DNA of 64,000 nucleotides from Chinchilla lanigera (GCF_000276665.1 NW_004955463.1:11807859-11871858), one strand, 5' to 3'; counted from the stretch's first letter, positions 21,836 to 35,104 are shown. Made by a program: numbers and translations. The notes: a model not told the origin generated them from the letters alone.

Positions 21836-21935
21836 GGGCTGGGGATTTAGCTCAGCGGCACAGCGCCTGCCTGGCAAGTGCAAGGTCATGAGTTCGAGAC
21901 CCTGTATCACACACAAAAAAGAACAAAACCAAACC
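21836..21935 (+). mobile_element. ID-type SINE (tRNA-derived)
   Basis: gggctggggatttagctcag opens a tRNA-like body with the A box 'tagctcagcggcacagc' and B box 'gagttcgagaccctg', followed by an A-rich tail (cacacacaaaaaagaac). It resembles the ID elements of rodents and is the least diverged SINE in this part of the window. Confidence 0.9.
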
Positions 21936-24900
21936 CAGAATGACGATTCATAATGAACACACATAGGTGGACACAGCCCCTCTTTCCCTGAGCGATAGGC
22001 CAAAATAATATGTTACAGGACCTTGAGCAGAATGTTTAAAACCTTGCTTCCCAAGAATTTTGTGACTTGCAAACAATAATACTCCTTACGTCTTTTCTCT
22101 TCCATCCTTTAGGGCATTATTTTTGTCGACAGAGAAAAAAGGAAGCTTTCCCTTCTCTGATGACTGCTTCTGTGTCATCACCTCCTGTGCTGGGGGGTGG
22201 GGGGGTAGGTACACAGAGGTGGAACTCATCATTATCAAGGTGAGCAGGTTATCTTCCAAAAGTGGGAGTAGTTTCCCAGGGGGTAAAACAAGTCAATGCA
22301 GAACTTTCTGAGCTTAAAGATAGTTATATAGAGAGATGCATGTATATACAGATGCTCCAGTACTTACCATGTGATCATGTTCTGGTGAACCCATCCTTGG
22401 GTTGAAATATGAGCCTGCCAAATGCAGTAGTTTAGCAGCAGAGCACGCTATAGAGTGCTGGTTGTTCCTCCTTGTGTTAGTGTGGCAGACTGGGGACTAT
22501 ACTTTCCTGCTGCGATCAGACACAGCTAGTTCAGGAAAAGATCAAAATTCGAAATCTGAAGCTGGGTTTCTGCTTAAATATATATATTATATATATATAA
22601 TTTGTGCATCACCATAAAGTTAAGTTTTATGGCACAGGTAATCTGTAAGCCTTAATGGACTTTCCTTGCTCTGTGGCGTAAGCATAGCCTATGTCTGGTC
22701 ATGGTTCTCTGACCGCAGACTGGAACTCCAGGCCTTGATAGGGAAAGACTCCTCCTCTGTCAGCAGTGAACTCTCAGCTGCAGCTGTGCCAAATACGCAG
22801 AAGAACAAACAATGTTTTGGTTCTTGATGTAAACAGCCAACAAGTCCACGTTTGCTGACTCATCTGTATTTCCCGATTGCAAACTGGCCTAAAACAGTGT
22901 GTAACTAGTGGCAGATACTGGTTCAGGAAAGATAGGGTCCCTCAGCTCCCAAAGCTGTCAGATGAGGAGGCCACAACGGCATTTGGGGCACGGTGTGAAA
23001 CACGTGAATCAGAAAGTGAAGACTTTTGCAAGCTGAAAGCCAACTTTGGTTGAAGATGTAAGATTTACCCTTTGAGCACAAAATTAATCCCACCACATTC
23101 TAGGTGTTTTCTTCTGTTGGGGAATTTTTCTATTTTTAAAGTGACACACATCACCCAAACTAAAAGCAATAACCATCATCAGTGACAGAAAGCCATTAGG
23201 GACATCATTTTAACTACTGATATAGCTGTGAAGAATGCACTGAGAAAGTCTGATATGTTCCCTTGTAATAAGGAGCCTGTTTCAGATGGGCTGAGGACAG
23301 ATTTTACTGCTTTGTAGCATAAATAGGAGATTTTCAAGCAGAAATTCATCTAGTCCTTCCATCTTAATGTTCTTTGATTATTCACATTGATTTCAAGCGA
23401 CACAGCTACAAAATTATATGTTATTTATGCTTATCAGCTCTCTAACCAAATATTCTAAGCATACATACTCTAGAGAAAGTGACATTTAAACAGCAAAAAC
23501 AAGGGGGGGGTAGGGCAGTCTATGAATAAAAGGTGTAAGGTGGGTTTCATTCTGCAATCTTAATGTAGTTTGTTGGGGACCTGAGGTTGATCTTTCTTTG
23601 AAAGGTAATTTCACAGGAAATATAAGAAATGATACATAAGTGACATTCTTATTTTACATTTTATCCAGTTTTTACTTAGGTGTTCAACGTCTGAGTGATT
23701 CCTATTCCCTCAAACTCCTTTTCTTTCCTTTTCACTGACTTTTTTTAGACATTTAATTTTTATCTATCTCATTGATATCCATTAGTTAAGTAAAATGAGT
23801 GATTTCCATTTTTCTGTTTCCCAAGGAAATTTATTATGAGAACAATTGCTGTGATAGAATTACACCTAGAAACTCATATGCCGTGCTCTTAAAAAGCTTA
23901 GGTAATCTCTATGTTTTTATAGATTTAAATTGGGTTGATGTTTTTATCTAAATATGTTTATGGTACATCTATATGTGGTATGTTTTGCAATATTCTGAGT
24001 ATTTGTCACTTTTTCTTTATGTGTGTGGGGGAAGCGAAGTGAACACTGGCTGTGGATGGCCATCTGGTGTTGGCGGAGAGGAACTACGGGCTGATGGGAA
24101 AACGTTTCCTGGACTGTGTCCACACTGATGTTTGAGAGCACTAGCAAGGACTCACCCAGACGGGCTAAGGCCAATGCTTCTTCACCTCCAAAGACTGCGG
24201 ACAGTAGTGGTAACTCTTCCAGTTGCTTTTATGTGATATCTAACTTTTGTAGGATTTATTCTGGACTTCAGAATAGGTTGGAACTACCATCAGACTATGA
24301 TGGTAGCTGATGATTACTGGTTTTATATTTCTACAGTACTATACCAGTTCTGTCTCTAGTAAATTGTTACATTTTTCTCCTGCGCCCTGTTATGCACCTT
24401 GCATCTTTCATGTCACACCATGCAGAACTATGGTGACCTCTGAGGTTAATAGCAAGTCCTCATCCCACCCATTCTCACCTGTGGGACTCTGCCACTTTTA
24501 AATTGATAAAACCCGGATGATTGACTAGGGGCACAGGCCCCTTCCTGTTCCTTTTGGCCTAAAAAATGTGCTTCTTAAAACCTATGTTTAATTTTCTAGT
24601 GATGCAGCATGCATTTTTGACCCTAAATGGAGTAATCTTAGGTGGTAAGTAATTCTTTGGCAGATCTCACTAAGTTCAGTGTGGCAGATATTGAACACAT
24701 AAAAGTCTCCATGTCCCCTTTTTGAGTTTTTTGAGTCTTTTTTAAAATTTGAGTTTTCAGAAAAAAATCCCAGAAATGATAAATGTAGAATTTTTTTTTA
24801 TCATATTTGATTGTTTAAACTGGAAACAAATGGACTCATTCAGTTATTATCATCTCATCTCACGTATTTGTTTATAGACTCAAAAAAACTCACCGGGATA

Positions 24901-25779
24901 GATTTTTAGAAAGCAGGGACTTGGGATTTAAGTAGACCTGAAATTAACATTGCTTTCTTCGACAGTTGCTTTCTCTGTCATGGTAGAATGGATGATGCTG
25001 TGACTGATTTGCTCAGTTTGGAGAAATAACTTTTGTCACCCAACTTGTTCTTTTCAAGCTTTGTGTTTCAGCCTCATGAATTCTGAAAAGGTACTGGAAG
25101 TGCCCAGAGAGAAGAGACTGGGTTTGGGGGCATCTCCTTTTCGTTCCTTGTCTTCCCACTGAGAATTTGAGAAACTCTGCATGGATCTATTTTCCGTAGA
25201 TAATTTCAGATGTAGGACAGACAAAATTAGTGGGGTCCCAGGGCCTAACAGCTCCCTTTTAAATCATTACATTAAACTTCTAATGCCTCACATTTACCTA
25301 TAAAGAAGGAGATAAAATGGGAAGTGAACAAATGATATTTTTTTAAAAAATTGTGGCCACTGTCTAATGGCTTGAGCTGCCAGAAGTGAAGCATTTTACT
25401 ATGAAAATGGATGGGGTGCTTTCTGCCTTGCTGGAATGTCAGGAAGTGTAATTCATTAGTGGTTTGAAAAGTGCTTTGAGCTAATGGAATAAAAGGCACT
25501 GGAGAAATTTGAACTAATATTATTAAAAATGAAAAATCACAACAGAGAAACTTATTTCCCCTCAAACACAGACATCAATTTTGAGTCTAATGCAGCCTAA
25601 ACAAGCAGGCTGAGGAGGGAAAACAACAGTCGCTCATCAGGACACTTCATCTACTTCCTTCCAAATTGCCAATCTGACAGATTCCGTTTTCCTACCACGT
25701 TGTGTAAGTGCAGTACGTCTCGATTTTGTTCACAGGTCTGGTATTACAGGCTTACATCTACGAGGGATAGTAAAGAAAC
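21936..25779. other. Mostly unassigned sequence
   Basis: It holds a candidate exon at 22113-22239, a G-rich run at about 22190-22207, an AT repeat at about 22570-22600 and a G-run near 23505-23515. Short frames (for example 24116-24310, 24310-24501, 25272-25565) have no recognisable content. No confident repeat family was identified in the rest. Confidence 0.4.
22113..22239 (+). other. Candidate exon (splice-bracketed segment)
   Basis: A long pyrimidine tract, 'tcttttctcttccatccttt', precedes ag at 22111-22112, and the segment ends caag|gtgagc at 22239/22240, a strong donor match. The 127-bp interval is open in two of three forward frames. One reads STEKKGSFPFSDDCFCVITS and onwards to the donor. 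No protein family is recognised, and a chance pairing or a noncoding-RNA exon is quite possible. Any start codon would lie in another exon. Confidence 0.22.
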
Positions 25780-26040
25780 TACAGTGAATGTTAAAAAATT
25801 ATTGCCGTAAATGATACATTGTCATTAATCAACCTCAAAATACTCCCCTCCCAATGCCCTTAACCCTTCATTCTTGCCACTTCCTGAGCCAGTTCTGGAC
25901 ATCCTTTTCTGTGTTGTGTTCTTATGGCCTTTTAGATATCCTGATCCAATTCAAAATATAAATTTACTTAGTCATTGTGACAATAGAGAGGAGCCAACAG
26001 TGGCCAGGTCGGGTAAATAAGGTGGCCGAGGACACATTGT
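25780..26040 (-). pseudogene. Mariner-type transposase C-terminal relic
   Basis: On the minus strand the frame around 26030-25975 reads CPRPPYLPDLATVGSSLLSQ, which matches the conserved mariner block containing PPYSPDLAP, just around the last catalytic Asp. Farther along the minus strand (about 25900-25840), fragments correspond to the tryptophan/arginine-rich C-terminus ending in a GEYF-like motif. The catalytic core upstream is missing or unrecognisable, and stops and frameshifts are present. It is a dead DNA-transposon fossil. Confidence 0.6.
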
Positions 26041-27576
26041 ATGAGCTCGCCTTTCCCTTGGATACCATTTGGCAGGAGCATTCACTGTATTTTTGATCAT
26101 GGGTCCTAAATACACAAAAAAGGTCTTATGCTTCTGAAAGTGGCAAGAATAAGAGGATAAGTGTGTTTGAGTGAAGGACAGTATACTGAGAAGAGTTAAT
26201 GGTAATGTATCTTTCACTATACTACATTTAAAACATGTTACATGCTCCCCGTACATTTTGATCACCCCCTTGTATATTTTACGTTACCTTGCATTTCCTC
26301 TGTGACTCACGACATGTAAGAATCATATCTTCCCTTTTTAGCCTTGCCTCATGCGAATGCTGAAAACCCTATTTCAAATCGACACATTTCTTCATCTTCA
26401 GAGGTCATTGTATTCATTATTCTTCTAGAGTAATTAAGATGGGACATTCTGAAGTAAAGATAATGGATAGCAAGCATTTGTGCACGTTTCTGAGAATATG
26501 AGGTAGATTATTGCTTTGTTCACATTTAGATTTCCCACAATAATGGTGGGCTGGGAATTAATGAACACAATTAGGGCTTTTTGATACGGTAAACCTTTGA
26601 AACTATTCATTATTCTGTTAACAGAACCTTGCTAATTTTCTTCTAAATTAATGTTCTTCTGTTGTGATGTAGATTATATTTTATAATACAACTCAGTCAG
26701 CTTTCTTTTCCTCTTTCCTTTCTTTGTTCACTGATTTCAGTTTCTTTGTTCATGGTGTCATTAAGCTAAGTAATAAATGAGAGAAACTTTCAATAATTTT
26801 TTTAAAGAAGAAATATACTTTATCTTAATAAGTGTTTATCATCGCAGCTCTTTTATGTGTCATCCAAATGCAAAGATCAAACAAATGGATACATATTTCC
26901 TAAATGCACCTACTAAGGCTTTTCTCAAGCAGAAAAGAAAGCCCGAACTCCCTTCTTCTTCTTTGAAAATTATACTTCTTGTCCTCTGTCAAGGCTCTTA
27001 ATACAACTCATACATTGTCATTATTTTGTAATGTGATGCAAAGTGCCAACAGCAACCACGGAAAGTGCACATTAGGGAGTCTAGACATACATTATATTGA
27101 TGCTTCTGACCTAATTACCAAACAACTCTACATGGGGGAGTGAAAAGGAGCAAAGGTTAAGTGTTTGCCTTTTAATACATTTTAAACCTAGATGAGCCAC
27201 TCTGAGCTGTAATGCAAAAGCAGAGAGTTGGCTTATGCTAATTCACAAGTTATGTGTTAATAATATTTCATTACTTCACTTGTATTTGTTAGCTGTGAGG
27301 AATGACTCTCTTTTTCACTGATAGAACTGAAATTCAGAATTGCAGTGAACTCAGAAGATGAATGCTTGCACCATCCTTTTAGGGGCAGTGATAGAAGGGG
27401 TGCTTTCCAACTAGGCCTTCAAAGAAATATTTCTTATAAGCACTCTCAGCTCCTTCTTTAGAGTTTTGTCTTTATCCTATGCTTATTGGTCATTTTCTGT
27501 CCGTCTTTGTTTCTGTATTATTTCATCTGCTTTCTTCCCTTCTTCCTCCTTTCTTTCCTTTTGTAATTTTTTTCAG

Positions 27577-27837
27577 GAATGTGGGACAATAAGACACAAC
27601 AAAATGATCTGACGCATCAGAATCCCCAGAAATGCAAGACAACAAAACTGCCAAGTTCAAACCTTGAGAAACTTATGTCAGAATTCCCTCTGCATGGTTC
27701 TCAAACACCTCAATTCTGTGCGTGCATCCATCTACTTCAGACAGATTTACGGTCTCAGGATCTCCTATGCCTAATCCGATTGAAGTTTATTCTTACAGAA
27801 AAGTCCACAGAGAATTAAGCAAAATGCACTATAATAG
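27577..27837 (+). other. Candidate exon (splice-bracketed segment)
   Basis: A pyrimidine-rich tract, 'ttctttccttttgtaatttt' plus tttcag, ends at 27576. The segment closes at ataatag|gtaact (27837/27838), a fair donor. The frame starting at 27579 runs 79 codons and stops 20 bases before the donor, so it would suit a noncoding or 3'-UTR exon better than an internal coding exon. No homology is recognised. Confidence 0.18.
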
Positions 27838-28409
27838 GTAACTAAGTTTTTGTTTACTTCACATTTTATAAATATGATTCTTAGTAAGGACCCAGAAAAT
27901 TAGGTTTTCTCTATCTTGAAACGTTTCCTTGTGGCCCTTTGCATTCTCTCTTTTAAGTGGTGATCTCCAAAGAGACCACATGAATGTTGGAAATACCAAG
28001 TGAAGAGCTGGAGAAGGGCAAAAGGAAAAGAGACTTTGAAGCCCAGTGTTTTGAAACTAATGTTTCAAGAGGCTGATGGTGAGATTAAATAGAATTGATT
28101 CATACAAGAATTAGATACAGAGCACCAAGTAAAATGTCAAAAGCAAGGGAAGAATTACAAAATCTGTAAGCACAATAATTACACAAAAGAATAATAATGG
28201 TATTCACAGCAAGAGGCTAAGTGTGTTTGACTTTACCTAATTCACTTCAGAACAAAATTCAGAGTCTGTGAAGGAAGTGTGCTACCCCATGTTATATTTG
28301 ATAACCTAGAAAACTTGGAACTACCAGAACTTTGCTGAGCAAAGAGGCCAACAGCCTGTCCAGAAATAATTACACTGACAGCCTGCACGCATTCATAGTT
28401 TCACACTTC

Positions 28410-28500
28410 TCAGAGCTTTTATGCATCCATATTTTTATTTAATCTTCCTAATTATTTTAGGATGTGGATAATGTAGGTCTTCCATTTCAATGGATGAAAA
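28410..28500 (-). repeat. MIR-like fragment
   Basis: 'atttaatcttcctaattatt', 'aggatgtggataatgtagg' and 'ccatttcaatggatga' recall the reverse complement of the MIR 3' half ('tttaatcctcacaacaac', 'gaggtaggtac', 'cccattttacagatga'). Confidence 0.45.
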
Positions 28501-30949
28501 TATTAATAGAGAAAATAACCACTGTAACAAGTGCAATATTTCTTTTTCTAGTTTTCCATTACAACTGTGTAACTGTGTTTCCCAGCCTGTGTTTACTTAC
28601 TGTTCAGGAATGTGATCTTTAAACTTTGGGCAGTGAGGACCGCTAAAGATTTCTGCATAAAGAAATGTCAGGATTGGAATTATATGAGGAGATGGGGAGG
28701 AGACATCTAGGGTGACTTGGAGGAGGTGGGTATGGTGGTCCGTCGAAGGACAAGAGACTGTACGCTGGAGAGAATCCTAAATATGAAAGCTGGACCGTGC
28801 TGGAGCAAGGACTGCTGGAGAGGAGGGGAATCAACGTTCAGAAATGTGGGGAGCTCAACCGAGGTGGACAGAAAGAGCATTGTTTTTCCTGGTATTCATA
28901 TAGTCAGACTTCTTGTTAACAGTTCAGAAGTTAAGTGTTATTTGTATTTCCTTCACATAACTTGAGTTCTAATACCCCAGAAACAAGTCATTTCGAACAC
29001 GCAGTGCATACTCTAGTAATAAATTCCAGTTTCACTGGAATTTGAAAGCTGTGATCACCTGAATAGGGTCTATTAGCTGCAGATTCTGTATCATCTGTAG
29101 AAAATAATTATTCCTGTAACACATTACTAATAAAGGCAGGCCAGACAGTGTCCTCAAGATCACAAGGAAATGAACGGTTTCCATGTATTCCGAAACTGCT
29201 TGCACAACAGTTACCGGCACATGATTAATTTTAAAAATATAAAGATTGCATTAATTTAACAAATAGACTGTTTCAGAGGCTCCTGTTGGAAATTATTTAA
29301 TTATACGACACAATATTTATCTTCTTAAAATAACATCAACATTTCTATGTTCTGGATATTTCATTTCTGCCTAATTATTCTAAATTAATGTGGGGCTACT
29401 GACAATTCTAATCTATAAATCAGACCCATAGCATATTTTTATTTGTCCTCACACTCCACACCCTCAAGGAGTCCTCTATTTAAATATAAACAATTTTGAA
29501 CATGTTCAGACTTGCTCTGGAATATTTCAACTGACTCCAAGTTACATAGGCATGTATTATTCTGGGACACTATGGAAAGAAAGTAAACCAACCTGTTAGC
29601 ATATAAGATTGTGTCATTTATTTTAGTATTCTTAACTTTGCTTCCAAAATAAACTGTGGTTCCTATTAAACACTACATCTGTGCTGATTTGACCGGTCAT
29701 TGTGTGCTTAGGGTGGTGGGGCTTCCTTAGGGGTCAGCAGCACATTATACTAGTTTATCCTATTTGTGAATGGCTTTGTCCTGGATTTTGTTCACACACA
29801 AGTTTGATTAGGTTCTAATAAATACCCAAAGCCTTCATGCTGAGGCTGTACAGAGCAAGAAACCTACCCTGACTGTCAGGGCACATGGGGTAATTTTATT
29901 CAGGATGTTGTAGAAAGGAGTTTGAAGGGCAGCTCCCTCTGGCACTGATCTCCAAGGTGATGGCTTCAATTCACGGTGCCAACCATTTGTATATTTTTAA
30001 TTGAACCATTCATGATCTCTGCTATGCTCATATTGAATAGCTGTGCAGTTGGTTTCTGCTCTGTCAAACTGGTTGTGAAATAATGTTGACCTAATTCTTC
30101 CTGTGAATACCTAGCTTTTTGACTATTCTTCTTACAGCTCAAATATCTGCTTGCTAAGGTTCCAGATGATAGTTGTATCTATATGTTTAACCCTTGGTTG
30201 CCTATTTTGGTCTGATCATCAGAACATGCTCCAAAAGTGATTAGGAGGGTGTTCACATTAGATGTCTGTTCTGCATGGAGTTTAAAGTGGAATTGTCCAT
30301 TTCTATTGGCTCAGATTTTTTACTTATTTTAATCATACCCAGGAATAATGAAATCCTGTCATGTTGTCAGATATGGCCTCCATATTGAACTTTGTCTTTT
30401 CAAAATAGTTTTATCATTCATAAATATTTCAGTGAAAACCAAAGAATGCTTACAAATGATTGATTCTGTAGGGTTCATTGACCTTTCCTGTGAAGGCTTT
30501 TATTAAAATTAGAGTATTCCATCCTAAATCTTAACATTAATTGTTTATAATGTGCTGATTGAAACCTAGGTTGCACTAAAACATGAGAAATTAAATTGGT
30601 AGTTATAATGACACAGTGAAGTCGAGGAGGGTCATTACAGTTCAGAGAAGCTCAGTCTCAATTTAGCACTACACTATCCTGTATTTTGGTTCTAAATTAA
30701 TGCAGGCAAGCTTTGTCCCTGAGAAGAGGCCCAGGAACAACAGGTGAAGAGTCTTTTGAGAGGCTGAAAATTAACACTGGGCAGGGTATTTATGTCATCT
30801 GTTAATCAGATCATTTCTTCTTTGAAATATGACATTGTTATTTTAAGTAAGTATATAAAAAGTACCACTTAAGTCAACCGTCAAGTTGTCTGAAGGATGA
30901 AGCTTTACCTTTACCCCCCTCACTTCCCTGTATTTTCATTGTTTCTCTG

Positions 30950-31360
30950 ATGTGATTCCTAACTGTATGAACTTGAGTAAGAGAACTGGGTCAGCATAGT
31001 TCTGGGTGTGGCTGAGGGGGTTTACTGAAGACAGAAGGCCCACACTGGGGTAGCTTTTCAAATGAACGGTATAAAAGGGAAATGAAGAAGAAAGTCTCAT
31101 TTCTGATGCTTTGGAAGAGCTCCTCCACCTTGGCATCATCTCCTAGTTTCCAGGGTAGACCCTTCAGGTTCCTGATATAGACTTACATGGAACACTACAC
31201 TGATATCCAGGCCTTCAATTGGATTCTTTGGATCTCCTTTTGCACTGTTCCACACCTGATTCTGTGTGTGGCTATTGCAAGCCAATCTTGTATGTTCTTA
31301 TATATTTGTATATCTTGCATTAAATCTATTTCTCTTGTAAGCACTGACTGATACACCTGA
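30950..31360 (+). mobile_element. LTR-like or other retroelement-derived fragment
   Basis: The tail 'gcaagccaatcttgtatgtt', then 'tatatatttgtatatcttgc' and 'ctgactgatacac', resembles the 3' portion of a known mammalian LTR ('gccaatttcttgtaataaat', 'tatatatatcc', 'accctaactaatac'). The left edge is uncertain. Confidence 0.35.
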
Positions 31361-34300
31361 GATTATGAAAAATCTACCAAGGAAAGATCTTATAATTGAA
31401 TCTCTAAAGATCAGCACTAGGGAGTGCAAAAAGAAACAGTGGTTTGGCCAACATCCTACTATTTTTTTGCCCTCTAAGGGTTATTGCAGAGAATGCTAAA
31501 GATGTAATGCAAGATAATTCAGCATCACCTCTTTCTGCTAAATTAGCCTTCAGGAGTTGGAGGTATTTAAGAAGTCATCAAATCCAATCATTTTCTAACA
31601 GATGCTGTCTGTTTCTGCCCATATCCCCTTGGTCTTCCCTGAAGGCAGTTCTATGCTTGGATGGTTTCCTGCAGCTCTCTGCCTGAGGGTGGAAACAGTG
31701 GAAGCATGCCTGGCCTTTCTGGGAAGGGTCTAAGTGTCCCTGGAGCAACTGGTGGGCAGTAAGAGACCAGTGCTCAGAAACAAATACCATGGTTGTACAC
31801 CTCTGAGAAGTGAGCATCTCAGAGGTTCTCTACGAGGATTTAACCCAAATTTTCCACAGCGCTGACTGCTTGGTCCACACCCTTTTTCTTTTTTCTGTCT
31901 CACTTTTCTGGGCTTCACTGTGCTTGCAGAAGTCACGGTCCTAACAAGCCATTTGTGAATGGATGCTCAGGAAGCACTCAGACTGTTAAATGGTAGCCAC
32001 TGTGGTACATCTGCAGTTTGCATCATGTTTTTGTCACTTACTTGAAGTAAGCATTTAAAACAATGACCCATCATGATCTATCCAGAACCATGGTTTGTTT
32101 AACTAATTTCCTGCCCAAGCTGGATATTTAGGTAGATTCATCTACCAACAAAAGCATGGAAACTTGCTGAGGGAGAAACACTTTACCAGAGAAGCCATTG
32201 ATAGCACCTGAGCTGAGGCTATTCCTCAGTTGTGTTTATGACTGTGAAGTCCACCCCCCTCTGCCTGTATTTATGCACACCAGATGGGCTTTGAGTGATA
32301 GCACAGTAAAATAATAGCAGCCCATTTAAGGTCATTAAGGGAAGACTGTGGAATTTATGATCAGTGGGCTGCCATTTATGCAACAAACTAGGATCCATAA
32401 ACTACAAGATAATCTGACAGCAATTCGATTTCTGATCTGAATAAATGCATAGGAACCTCTACATCTGTAGACATGTAGTGTTTTCCAACTGTTTCCCAAT
32501 ACTGTCCATTTTTGTCCCATTGATTATCATTTTGGCTACATTAGTCAGAGATAAAATTAATTACTACCTGCAAGGTTTCCTGAGTACAGTCAGTTAATGC
32601 ACAAGCCTGTTTACTTCATGCCAGATGGCTCAAAATTTACTTCGAAAGGGACTGATATCAACAAAATACTGTCTTCAGTGCACAACCATGCCACCAACAG
32701 TTCTGCACAGTGGACTTCTGAAGGGGATTTAAAGAAAAGAAAACCTCTCCAAGTAGTGGTACATTATTTCTTTGAAAACCAGTTAGGCCTGAAAATGCTT
32801 TATTTTGTTAGCCCAAAAGCTAAGCATGGCAAGGTAGATAATTTTCTTTCATTTGTTTAAAATGGGTCCTATCCCCATTGCTGATAGAATGCGGAGTATA
32901 AAGGATGGAGTTGGAAGTTTGCAAAATGGGTTAGAGCACAGGCAGCAGCAAATAGAGCCCTGCAGAGCTTTCTGTCCCTAGCCCTAGCAATTTCTGGCTT
33001 AGAACACTTGGCATGTACATACTCTTCTGATGCCTCCTCCCTTGGCACCAGTATCTTCTGAAGGTGTTTTCCATGTTTGGACTGGGCTCTCTGCACTCAC
33101 TTGGCAGTGCTGTCAGAGTGACAAATACATCAAGGCTTCTGCCAGTTGTGCTACCAGGGCCTGATATGTTTGCTCAGGGACTGTCTCCTAGACAGTACTC
33201 TTCTGCTCAGGGTGGATAAACCATCACAGAATCATTTTGAGAAGCCAGGTATTGATTTTTCTTCTTTCAGGAAAGAGAAAGTAAAATGAAGTTGCTCTTC
33301 CTGTGAGTGGCTGTATATGAGATAGTCTCTGAATTAGCCCAGAGCTCTATTAAAATCAGCAAACACCACATTGAGAATGTTAGGTTCCTCCTTTAGATGA
33401 AAGCCTTAGAAGCTCAAGCAAAAGTGCAAGTATGGAAGCATATTGCCTGGGAGGGAGAACACATTAAACTCTTATGAACCATTAACACGTACATGTAAGT
33501 TAGATTATGACCATCACTTTACCACTGCTGCAAGATATTTTGGGAAAAGAGAAGAAGGTGAGCAGAACACATCAGGAGTCGGGGGCAGGAGACATGCCTT
33601 AGCATAGGGTGAGGGCAGGGGTGGAGGGTCTCCAAAGGCACACTTTCTTCACAATCCTCCCCTACACGTACTGGCTTTTTTTTTTTCTGCACTACCAACA
33701 TGGTTCTGCTCAGTATCTGAAGTATTATAGATGTGTCCACGAATATTGATGAATGATGATGAAGCAAGTATAAAATTTTATAAGGCCTCCAGAGAGATTT
33801 AGGGAGTTATTTCTTGATCAGATTAGGAAATAGAATGCCCATTAACCTTACTGTAGAATTACCTTGTAGACAAAACAGCATTTCATTAGAAATCTGGGTT
33901 GTATTTCTGCTCGTACAATTTGAATTGTTCTTTTAACTTGGATGAAGAGAAAAATTGTCATATTTCAGCCACTAATTAAAGAAATGCTGATAGGTGTAAC
34001 TTTTGACACCCTCGCCTTCTCCTTTCCTTCTTAATTCTGCTGAACTCGGCACTAGAGATCCATCCACATTTAAAGGATTGATTGGCAGAGCATTATTTTC
34101 ATCAACGTGAGCCCAACAGTTTGAGAAGCTGCAGTAAATGGTGCACAAGGTTCGTCAGTGATGCCATGTGGTAAGGTAGTGGTGCTGCTTTCTTTCTCCT
34201 TCCTTCCTCTCTTCTGCTTCGCTCTCTCCTCATTTTTCTTCATCCCTGCTGGTGACAAGTGGTAGCTTTTCGTGATGCAGCAAGCTTTGCTACCCAGTTA

Positions 34301-34657
34301 ATGATTCTCTGTCTGCTGTTTCTCAGGCACACAATTTCTCTTCAAAGGGAGATGACAGAGCACTTGCTTTATGGTTAGAAATGGTTATGTAGAAGAACTG
34401 ACAATTATTGTGGTTTTCATTATTAATGTAAACATTGTACCTACCTTCAAATTACTCAGATGCTATTCAAAATATCTGCTTTTAGGAAAAAAAGTAATTT
34501 ACTGAGAAGAAAACAGAACATTGGGCTCTTACATTTCACTGGGACAAAAATAAGCCCTGACTCTGAGGACAAGAGGTGACATTTTCAAAGTCTGACAAAT
34601 GAGAATTGAACTAAATAAACAGTGTTTATTGCTTTGTGACTTTTTATTGCTTTTCAG

Positions 34658-34736
34658 GATCCCTGAAAATCACTTCCTTGTATCTGCTGTGATTAGTAGT
34701 CACAAAGAAAAAGACCAGTTGGTCCCAGCTAGAGAG
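34658..34736 (+). other. Candidate exon (splice-bracketed segment)
   Basis: The tract 'gactttttattgcttttcag' ends at 34657, a strong acceptor form. The segment ends agagag|gtagtc at 34736/34737, a moderate donor. The 79-bp interval is open in a frame reading IPENHFLVSAVISSHKEKDQ and on to the donor. That looks protein-like in composition but is not recognised. Chance is a real alternative. Confidence 0.2.
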
Positions 34737-35082
34737 GTAGTCCCTGGGCTACCTTTCTCTATCTTTCTCAATAATATAGAATAATATAGAAGATTATTTT
34801 TTGGGTGGGAGTTTCTACAAGAAATCACTCCCAACTGGCAGAGAGCTTCCAAATGACCTCACTAATTTACAGAACAAAAAGTAGCTAAATAAAGTGCAGC
34901 TGTTTTGTTTTTAAATTCAACGTATGCTTTATTTAAGGATCTGGAGAAGTAGGCTTTAATTGGTCTATAGTATTATACTTCTTCCTGCTAAGTAAATATC
35001 AAAAATGTGCTACTTTATAATGTTGAGGGTCATTAACTCTGACAATTGTGCTATGTCTTTATGATTATATTTACTTTGATTT

Positions 35083-35104
35083 CACACACACACACACACA
35101 CACA
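35083..35104 (+). repeat. (CA)n microsatellite
   Basis: An uninterrupted run of eleven CA dinucleotides. Confidence 0.97.

Larger units (their letters stand above)
26041..30949. other. Repeat-poor, mostly unassigned sequence
   Basis: Over almost 5 kb only a weak MIR (28410-28500) is recognised. The DNA is AT-rich with many TAAT cores and octamer-like motifs (atgcaaa, atgctaat near 27210-27240). It contains one splice-bracketed exon candidate (27577-27837). No protein family is recognised in the short frames. Confidence 0.4.

Noticed and set aside
21836..21935. Genuine tRNA gene
   Set aside because: A and B boxes belong to an ID SINE. There is no complete cloverleaf, and the A-rich tail shows retroposition. 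The same applies to 58964-59060.
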